DNA from: DAITQM01 sp036832975
GTDB lineage: Bacteria; Pseudomonadota; Gammaproteobacteria; Xanthomonadales; Wenzhouxiangellaceae
Direction: 5' to 3'
DNA length: 64,000 bases
Assembly (NCBI GenBank): GCA_036832975.1
Contig: DAITQM010000009.1
Coordinates: 1-64,000, forward strand
A program made the translations under genes and the position numbers. Positions 41,331 through 47,762 of this stretch are shown in pieces; position 1 is the first letter of the stretch, and every line of letters begins with the position of its first letter. The notes under the pieces are model-generated. The model made no database searches. It saw only the letters and a program-made list of their open reading frames with translations, and was not told the DNA's origin.

Positions 41331-42629
41331 ATGATCAATCGCATTGTCCATGGCGCCTTGCCGCTGCTCTCCTTGTTGCTGGCCGCCGGCGCGCCGGCCC
41401 AGAACGAAGATCAGAACAGTGCCTTGTTCGCCCGGCAGAAATCGGGCCTGGTCGTGATCGAGGTGGCCGACCGGACGAGCGGCAATAAGAACGTGATCGG
41501 CAGCGGTTTTCTGGTGGATGCCGGGGCGGGTCTTTTTGCCACCAATTATCACGTGGTATCCGAATACGTCCTGCATCCCGAGCGCTTCGTGCTGCGTTTC
41601 AAATCCGGTAAGGAAGGCGGCGGCGATCTGGAAGTCGCTGCCCTGGACGTGATCCACGATCTGGCGCTGGTCCGCGCCGCGCCCGATGCGCTGCCCGCCG
41701 GCGCCTGGCAGTTCGCACTGGCCGACGCGCTGCCGGCCCAGGGTGCCCCGGTGTTGGCGATGGGCAACCCCTACGACATCGGCATCAGTGTCGTCCCGGG
41801 CACTTACAACGGCCTGATCGAAAAGCAGTACCGCCGGCACATTCATTTCACCGGGGCGTTGAACCCCGGAATGAGCGGCGGCCCAGCGGTGAACGCCGCC
41901 GGCGCCGTCATCGGCGTCAATGTCGCCGGGGCCGGCAACTCCGTCAGTTTCCTGGTGCCGGGCGAATATCTGGTGGCCCTGCTCGCCGGCTGGGCGGACG
42001 ACGAAGAGGCGGTGTTGGATCCGGCCGCCTGGCGCGAGCGCATCGTCGAAGATATCAAACGACACCAAAGCGGCATGCTCGATGATTTGCTTGCCGGCGA
42101 CTGGAGCGGCAGCGAGTTCGGGCCGTTGCTCATTCCGACCGCCGTCAGGCCGTATGTCGATTGCAGCGGCGGGACGACGGACGACGACGGCGAGGAGCGC
42201 TATCGCGCCCATACCTCCGATTGTGGCGTCAACGATCGCATCTTTCTTTCCCGGCAGTTGGACAGCGGGATGATCGAGATCGATTTCGGCTGGTACGAAA
42301 GCGAGCAATACAACCGCTTCCAGTTTTACCGCATGTTCGAGGACATCAGTTTCTTCCCCGCCAACCAGGGTGGCAAGAAGGATTTGACCGGCTTCCGATG
42401 CCAAGAAGACATTGTCCGTTTCGATAACCTCGGCGATGTGCCGTTCAAAACCACTTTATGCGTGCGTGAATATCTCGATTACGCCGGCCTGTACGACGTG
42501 CTGTTTGCCGCCAAAAGCCTGCTCGACCGGCCGGAGGGCGTATTCCTGCATTACACACTGGCCGGTGTGCCGCGCGATAAGGCAGAAGCCTTTCACCAAT
42601 GCTTTATCGGAGCGGTGCGATGGAAGTGA
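41331..42629 (+). CDS. Secreted trypsin-like serine protease
   Basis: A 432-residue exported protein. A signal peptide (1-23, LLLAAGAPAQ) is followed by a trypsin-fold domain with a His-Asp-Ser triad: ATNYHVVSEYV (His74), DVIHDLALVRA (Asp110) and LNPGMSGGPAVNAAGAVIG (Ser182). No PDZ domain is seen. The C-terminal 200 residues are unrecognised, with several Cys residues. It overlaps the FHA gene by 10 bp, so the two are almost certainly made together. Confidence 0.85.
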   Translation: MINRIVHGALPLLSLLLAAGAPAQNEDQNSALFARQKSGLVVIEVADRTSGNKNVIGSGFLVDAGAGLFATNYHVVSEYVLHPERFVLRFKSGKEGGGDLEVAALDVIHDLALVRAAPDALPAGAWQFALADALPAQGAPVLAMGNPYDIGISVVPGTYNGLIEKQYRRHIHFTGALNPGMSGGPAVNAAGAVIGVNVAGAGNSVSFLVPGEYLVALLAGWADDEEAVLDPAAWRERIVEDIKRHQSGMLDDLLAGDWSGSEFGPLLIPTAVRPYVDCSGGTTDDDGEERYRAHTSDCGVNDRIFLSRQLDSGMIEIDFGWYESEQYNRFQFYRMFEDISFFPANQGGKKDLTGFRCQEDIVRFDNLGDVPFKTTLCVREYLDYAGLYDVLFAAKSLLDRPEGVFLHYTLAGVPRDKAEAFHQCFIGAVRWK

Positions 42630-43624
42630 TCATCGAACAACTCGGGACGACCAATAACATACTGGATCGCCAGAAATTCAGCCAGAACGTCATCCGCATT
42701 GGCCGCGCTTACAGCAACGACCTGATCCTGACCGACGAGCACGTCGACAAGCTGCACGCCTTTTTATCGTGCGACAACGATGGCCGCTGGTGGTTGAGCG
42801 ACAATCACAGCCTCAACGGCATAAAAAAGCCGCACAGCCGCAAGCACATAGCCCGCCAGCAGATCAAAAGCGGCGACGTTTTTCTTCTCGGCCGCAACAA
42901 GATCCGAATTTTATTCGGCAACCATCCGCTGCCGCCCACCGTCAAGGTCCGATTCAGCGAGGTTTTTCTTCTCGCCCTCGGTCACCTGCCGGTGCTGTTT
43001 ACGCTGGTGGTCGGGTATTTTGCCTTGAAGGGCCTGACGGTCTATCACACCGCCACCGGTGAAATCAAATGGAGTGCGATTTTAGGCAGCAACCTCCAAG
43101 TGGCTTTGAGTTATATCGGCCTGGCGCTGTTCGTCTACCTGCTCTCCGTTTTGTTCCGCCGCGGCGGCAATTTCCTGTCGCACATCGGCCTTTTGATCCT
43201 GGTGTTCTTCGCTTCCGAGGCCCTCGCCCTGGCGGTCCATATCGTCAAATTCAATACCGCATCCGGTGCCGACAGCATGATTGCGATCTGGGAGCAGACG
43301 AACGGCTATGTGGTGCTGTGGCTTTATTTCTGGAGTATCCTCTATCTCGCGTTTCACCTGTCGCTGAAACGGCGGACGCTCGCCAGCCTCGGTTTGATCG
43401 TGCTTTTCGTCAGCATCAACCTGCTGAACCAGGACGCGATGAAAGAGTTCACTACACCCACCGTGGACAGCGACAGGTCTCTTCTGCCGCCGATTTTCCT
43501 GTGGCGTGAGCCAACAGCGGCCGGCGATTACCTGGCCGCCAGCGGCGACCTATACCGGCGGGTCGAAGAAGACCGGCAAAAAGCACTGGCCGAGCGCGAC
43601 AAGCCGGACGGCAAGGCGGAGTAA
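42620..43624 (+). CDS. FHA-domain integral membrane protein
   Basis: A 334-residue protein. The first 105 residues form a forkhead-associated domain (VIRIGRAYSNDLILTDEHVD, then KLHAFLS and NHSLNGIKK), which in family members binds phosphothreonine. Five or so hydrophobic helices follow (about 115-290) and a charged tail ends the protein. It is coupled to the secreted serine protease, so a phospho-signal may gate a membrane/periplasmic process. The only Ser/Thr kinase in the window (47.8-50.6 kb) is a possible but unproven partner. Confidence 0.8.
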   Translation: MEVIIEQLGTTNNILDRQKFSQNVIRIGRAYSNDLILTDEHVDKLHAFLSCDNDGRWWLSDNHSLNGIKKPHSRKHIARQQIKSGDVFLLGRNKIRILFGNHPLPPTVKVRFSEVFLLALGHLPVLFTLVVGYFALKGLTVYHTATGEIKWSAILGSNLQVALSYIGLALFVYLLSVLFRRGGNFLSHIGLLILVFFASEALALAVHIVKFNTASGADSMIAIWEQTNGYVVLWLYFWSILYLAFHLSLKRRTLASLGLIVLFVSINLLNQDAMKEFTTPTVDSDRSLLPPIFLWREPTAAGDYLAASGDLYRRVEEDRQKALAERDKPDGKAE

Positions 43625-43693
43625 GCCGGCCGGGCCGCTATCGTTCACGACCTCGGATAGTGCTGGAACTTATGCAACAATTGGGTGAAGTCA

Positions 43694-44389
43694 ATGATGA
43701 CGTCGTTCACCGGCTTGCCGAAAGACTATTTGGCTTTCTTCAAGGAACTCGAGGTCAACAACAACCGCGAATGGTTCAACGACAACAAGCAGCGGTTCCG
43801 CGACAGCGTGCAGGAGCCGCTGGCGGCCTTTGTCGCGGCGATGGCGCCAAAGCTGAAGAAGATATCGAAACATTTCGTCGCCGATCCGCGCCTGAACGGC
43901 GGTTCCGTATTCCGGATTTACAAGGACGTGCGATTTTCAAAGGACAAGAGCCCATACAAAACCCACGGCGCGGTGCAGTTCCGTCATACGCTGGGCAGGG
44001 ACGTCCATGCGCCGGGATTTTACGTGCATCTCGATCCTGACGAGATTTTCTATGGCGGTGGCGTTTGGATGCCGCCTGCACCGGCGCTGTTGAAAGTTCG
44101 CGAAACGATCCGCGACAAGGGGCAAAAATGGCTGAAGGCGAAAACCGGTGCCGCCTTCGATCAGCGTTTCGGACAGATACGCGGCGATCAGTTGACGCGC
44201 CCGCCGCGCGGCTTCGATGCGAACCATCCGCATATTGAGGACATCAAACGCAAGAGTTTCTTCGCCATGGCCGAGGCGAAGCCGTCGTCGGCGAGAAAGG
44301 CCGAATTTGTCGACCACGTCGCCGAAACTTTCACGGATGCCAAACCACTGATGAAATTTCTTTGCGAAGCACTCGGCATCTCTTTTTAG
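43694..44389 (+). CDS. DUF2461 (TIGR02453) family protein, copy 1
   Basis: A 231-residue cytoplasmic-looking protein. The family pattern is clear: GLPKDYLAFFKELEVNNNRE, WFNDNKQRF, GGSVFRIYKDVRFSKDKSPY, KTHGAVQF and PGFYVHLDPDEIFYGGGVWM. Function of the family is unknown. It differs from copy 2 by a few residues near the N-terminus (Leu/Phe, Asp/Asn, Ala/Glu). The stop codon TAG is the first base triplet of a MITE-end-like sequence (TAGCAGGGTGTTGAAAAAG). Confidence 0.88.
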   Translation: MMTSFTGLPKDYLAFFKELEVNNNREWFNDNKQRFRDSVQEPLAAFVAAMAPKLKKISKHFVADPRLNGGSVFRIYKDVRFSKDKSPYKTHGAVQFRHTLGRDVHAPGFYVHLDPDEIFYGGGVWMPPAPALLKVRETIRDKGQKWLKAKTGAAFDQRFGQIRGDQLTRPPRGFDANHPHIEDIKRKSFFAMAEAKPSSARKAEFVDHVAETFTDAKPLMKFLCEALGISF

Positions 44390-44455
44390 CAGGGTGTTGA
44401 AAAAGTCCATGGAAGAACAAATATTCATCTATCGGACCCGTGATCTGAGCCGCTT

Positions 44456-44872
44456 TCATTCCGCTGCAAAGCCTCTCAATGACTTTATGGAAAGCGACGT
44501 CTTACAACCTGAAGATAAGCCGGGAGAGCAACAGTATTGCAAAGTGACCGCCATGTCATAGCCTGACGAAGGCAAGTGAAGCAATGCGCTGGGTTCCGAG
44601 CTACCAACTCTATAGTCCATGGATGAGCCTGAAATTTGAACCTCACCCTTGAATAGAAATGTCTGAACCCGCCCGGCTGTGCACCCTCCAAGCTGAGCCG
44701 GGAATTCGAGCTGATATAGATCGGTCTCCGCATCGCCAGACTCAATCTGATTCAGCTTGACTGAATATTCCTCTGCATTCCCATGCGTAACCTCTGTATT
44801 CACTGGCAATCCTGCCGATAATGCGCAGACGGGAAACATAAAAAGCAAAGCTGCGGGAGTGCACTTCAACAT
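44456..44872 (-). CDS. Small secreted Cys-containing protein, copy 1
   Basis: A 138-residue hypothetical with a clear signal peptide (MLKCTPAALLFMFPVCALSA). The mature part is beta-rich with Cys residues at GGCTAGRV and QYCCSPGLSSGCK, likely disulphide-bonded in the periplasm. It is identical to copy 2. It is convergent with the DUF2461 gene. I do not recognise a family. Its codon use and AT content look lower in GC than core genes, suggesting acquisition. Confidence 0.6.
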   Translation of the reverse strand: MLKCTPAALLFMFPVCALSAGLPVNTEVTHGNAEEYSVKLNQIESGDAETDLYQLEFPAQLGGCTAGRVQTFLFKGEVQISGSSMDYRVGSSEPSALLHLPSSGYDMAVTLQYCCSPGLSSGCKTSLSIKSLRGFAAE

Positions 44873-44988
44873 GATACTGGTATCTCATAACAGTAAGTAG
44901 ACAGCAAAGTGCTGTGTTTAAAAACATCACTTTGCCGCCTATCCCGCTTGCACCATACCCTGACATTGTCGTAAGCGGAGGGGCAAAA

Positions 44989-45290
44989 GCGCCCTTGATT
45001 CAATAACATATCACCATTTATTAGAACGCGCCGGCCGTATTTGGCTGGGTGATAGACGGCAGATTGCCGTCTATTTGCGGACTTGACATCTACGTCGTGG
45101 CAGCGTTTCTGAGCCAACTCACCGTCCATCGGCCGGTGGCGCCGGTTACATAGAATCATGCGTTCAACGCCTTGGTTTTTCTCTACAAGGCGGTTCTCGA
45201 ACGCCCCCTTGGCGATTGTACTGGCATCGTCCGCGCCAAGCGCCGCCAGCATCATATGGACGCGACGATGGGGGTTTTTGGCTGCAAAAA
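44989..45290. other. 302-bp segment present in copy 1 only
   Basis: Copy 2 runs directly across this site. The segment is flanked by GCAAAA at both sides (44983-44988 and 45284-45289), compatible with an insertion or with a microhomology deletion in copy 2. It contains a perfect hairpin (ATAGACGGCA / TGCCGTCTAT, 45052-45074). A minus-strand frame reads through it, but I see no recognisable protein. Confidence 0.7.
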
Positions 45291-45406
45291 CGATTTTAGC
45301 TTTCACAATTCGCCTGATTGTGCGCCCGGTTTGCGATGATTGCAAGCTGCCAACCCATCATGCGCTGACCAGTCCCGTCGGTCCCGGTCTACACGTTGAC
45401 GCGCCC

Positions 45407-45563
45407 TAGCAGGTTGTTGAAAAACGCCATCCTGGCGTTTTTCAACGTCGCTTGCGAAAGGCGCGACTTTCGCTGCGCTCCCGAAATCAGCCACTGAGCA
45501 GCGCCTGATTTCGCCGGGCCATCCGTGGCCCGGATTAGCAGGCTGTTTTTCAACAGCCTGCTA
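45407..45563 (+). mobile_element. 157-bp MITE-like element, inserted in module copy 1
   Basis: The ends are imperfect inverted repeats (TAGCAGGTTGTTGAAAAAC and, reversed, TAGCAGGCTGTTGAAAAAC). Inside are consecutive hairpins: GTTGAAAAACGCCA / TGGCGTTTTTCAAC (loop TCC), GCGAAAG / CTTTCGC, GAAATCAG / CTGATTTC, CGGGCCA / TGGCCCG and a terminal GCAGGCTGTT / AACAGCCTGC. It lies between GCGCCCT and CCGATACCGCCG, which are separated by only CGG in the module copy at 62.9 kb, so the empty site is known. It has no coding capacity. Confidence 0.88.
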
Positions 45564-45604
45564 GACCGATACCGCCGCGCCAGCAGATCCGGCACCATGC
45601 CCCC

Positions 45605-45691
45605 ATGATCTACCCCCGCGCCCATATCGTCACCCCCGGCCAGTTGGGCTTCTACCACTGCATCTCGCGCTGGGTCCGGCTCTATCCGGGA
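45605..45691 (+). pseudogene. Remnant of the REP-type transposase
   Basis: Encodes the N-terminus YPRAHIVTPGQLGFYHCISR and then WVRLYP, which in the intact gene at 63016 lies 72 codons further on. The 216-bp in-frame deletion removed the HUH (HYH) active site. Homology stops after about 29 codons, where a hairpin follows. The upstream 50 bp also match the intact copy. Confidence 0.88.
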
Positions 45692-45694
45692 AAG

Positions 45695-45713
45695 CCTCCG
45701 GCGTTGCCGGAGG
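45695..45713. terminator. Hairpin between the transposase remnant and the DUF885 gene
   Basis: Perfect 8-bp stem CCTCCGGC / GCCGGAGG with loop GTT. TTTG follows on the plus strand and CTTTCC on the minus strand; it lies 32 bp after the minus-strand DUF885 stop and is its most likely terminator, though the T-tract is weak. Confidence 0.55.
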
Positions 45714-45744
45714 TTTGTTGCACAGGCGGCCTGGCTGCTAAAGT

Positions 45745-47568
45745 TCAAGCTCCCTGCCGTTTAACGATCCACTCATCGATTACCCGTTCGAGCAGGGTCA
45801 TCGGCAGCGCTCCGTTGCCCAGCACCTGGTCGTGGTATGCCTTAAGGTCGAAACGGTCGCCCAATTCGCGTTTGGCTTTTTCGCGCAGTTCTAGGATTTT
45901 CATCATGCCGACCTTGTAGGCCAGGGCCTGGCCGGGATTCACCAGATAGCGTTCGATCTCGGCCTCGACTTCCTTGTCGCCCATGCCGGTATGCGCGATC
46001 ATGTAATCGATCGCCTCTTCGCGCGTCCAGTGACGGCGGTGCATGCCGGTATCGACGACTAGGCGAACGGCGCGGAACATCTCGGCTTGCAGGCGGCCGA
46101 GATTGTTCAATGGCTCGTCTTGAAAACCGGCCTCCCAGGCCAGGCGTTCGGCGTACAGCGCCCAGCCTTCGCTGTAGGCGGTGAACGGCACCAGGCGGCG
46201 AAACATCGGCAGTCCTTCGAGTTTCTGAGTGATCGCGATCTGGAAATGGTGCCCGGGAATGGCTTCGTGGTAAGCCAGCGTCCGCATCCCAAAACGCGGG
46301 ATCTCGGTGACGTCGCGTAGATTGGCGAAAAACGCGCCGGGCCGTTGGCCGTCCAGCGATGCCGGTTGATAGTAAGCGCCGGGCGCGGTTTTTTCCGAGA
46401 ACTCCGGCACCCGTTTGACCTCGACGCCGACCGCGGGCTTGAGGTCGAAATAATCGCCCATCGCTGCATTGACCTCGTCGATGATCGTCTGGTAATCGGC
46501 AAGAATGCGTTCCCGGCCTGCGTCGCTGTCGGGATAGAGCTGGTCGGCGCGGCCGGCGATCTGCTGCACCCGCTCGCCGATCGTTCCTTCGGTCAATCCT
46601 TCGGCGGCGAGGATCGCCTCCATTTCAGCGCTGATTCTGGCCACTTCGCGGAGGCCCAATTCATGGATCTCGTCGGGCGTCATATCGGTCGTCGTGTTTT
46701 CGCGCACCTGGTAAGCGTAATACGCGTCGCCGTCCGGCAGGCGCCAGACGCCGTCGTTGCTGGTCGCCTGCGGGGCGATGGATTCGACGTAAGCGATCAG
46801 TTCGCGGTACGCCGGATAAACGCGGTCGGCGATCGCTGCCGAAACTCCTGAGAGCAGCGTTTGTTTGTCGTCTTCGCCAAGCGCCTCAGCCGGTAGTTTG
46901 TCGAGTTTTTCGGCGAACGACGTGTACAACATGTTCTCGGCCGGCGGCGCGGCGATGAAATCGTGCATCTGTGACAGCACTTTTTCGATTGTGAAACGCG
47001 GCGGCAGGATGCCTTTTTCTTCGCGTATCCGTAGTCCCTCGATCACCTGGCCGAATTTTATTGGGAACAGTTCGAGCCGGGTGATGTAATCCTCGGCGTC
47101 GCCGCGGTTGTCGATCAGGTGCTGCTGAGCCATGAAGTTAGGCAGGCCGCTCTGCACGCCGAACATCTGATTGACCGGGAAATTGTGGTACATCCAGCGC
47201 ATCCCTTCGACCTGGGTGCCCATGAAGTAGTCCCAAACGTCGTAGGATAAAAGGCGCTGTCCCTGGTAATCTTCGCGATCGTAGCGTTTGAAGACGGCGT
47301 ACTCCCGGCGCCAGTATTCAGCTTGTTCGCGCTCGGCGGCGGGCGAAGAATCGCTGAATTCGTCGTTGTAAAAATCCAGTCCGAAGCGGTCGAGCAGGCG
47401 CAGGCTGGTCATCAGTTCGGGCTGCTGGAGCGCGAACTTGGCGAACACCCGGCCGTAGTACCAGTCGAGGCTGAGCGGCTTAAAATACCAGACGTTGACG
47501 AACAACGCTCCGCCCAGCACCACGACCGCGAGCAACAGGACGAGCGCCCATTTGAAGAACTTTTTCAT
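45745..47568 (-). CDS. DUF885-family metallopeptidase-like protein
   Basis: A 607-residue protein with an N-terminal membrane anchor or signal (FFKWALVLLLAVVVLGGALF). The DUF885 hallmark YHEAIPGHHFQIAITQKLEG gives a HExxxGHH-type metal site, with a second conserved block FTAYSEGWALYAERLAWEAG. Members are thought to be zinc carboxypeptidases acting in the periplasm. ATG 47568 is chosen for the signal-like start; the frame is open 11 codons further upstream. Confidence 0.85.
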   Translation of the reverse strand: MKKFFKWALVLLLAVVVLGGALFVNVWYFKPLSLDWYYGRVFAKFALQQPELMTSLRLLDRFGLDFYNDEFSDSSPAAEREQAEYWRREYAVFKRYDREDYQGQRLLSYDVWDYFMGTQVEGMRWMYHNFPVNQMFGVQSGLPNFMAQQHLIDNRGDAEDYITRLELFPIKFGQVIEGLRIREEKGILPPRFTIEKVLSQMHDFIAAPPAENMLYTSFAEKLDKLPAEALGEDDKQTLLSGVSAAIADRVYPAYRELIAYVESIAPQATSNDGVWRLPDGDAYYAYQVRENTTTDMTPDEIHELGLREVARISAEMEAILAAEGLTEGTIGERVQQIAGRADQLYPDSDAGRERILADYQTIIDEVNAAMGDYFDLKPAVGVEVKRVPEFSEKTAPGAYYQPASLDGQRPGAFFANLRDVTEIPRFGMRTLAYHEAIPGHHFQIAITQKLEGLPMFRRLVPFTAYSEGWALYAERLAWEAGFQDEPLNNLGRLQAEMFRAVRLVVDTGMHRRHWTREEAIDYMIAHTGMGDKEVEAEIERYLVNPGQALAYKVGMMKILELREKAKRELGDRFDLKAYHDQVLGNGALPMTLLERVIDEWIVKRQGA

Positions 47569-47762
47569 GCCGTTTCCCCGTATTGTTGTGGAAGTCACCA
47601 ATCGTAGCGGAATCCCAGCCTACCGGCATGCGCCGAAAGTCATGCCGGGGGGATGACCGGGGTCACTTGCGCCGTGTCCGGCCGTCGCCGTACCGCGCGA
47701 CGCACTCGTCGAAATCTACGGAGAAGCCCGATTATTTTCCTCTCCTGTCGCCTAAGCGGCGT

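Larger units (their letters stand above)
43665..45691. repeat. Duplicated accessory module, copy 1 (degenerate)
   Basis: Matches 61419 onward in direct orientation. From about 43837 to 44926 the two copies are identical base for base, including non-coding DNA; the flanks differ by scattered substitutions and indels. Compared with copy 2, this copy has an extra 302-bp segment (44989-45290), fewer short tandem repeats, a 157-bp MITE (45407-45563) and a transposase cut down by deletion. Confidence 0.92.

Noticed and set aside
44866..45345. A 159-codon minus-strand frame spanning the 302-bp segment of module copy 1
   Set aside because: It starts in sequence shared with copy 2 and ends by running through the beginning of another gene region; in copy 2 the corresponding frame is quite different, so coding is unlikely. 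The segment is recorded as non-coding of unknown origin.
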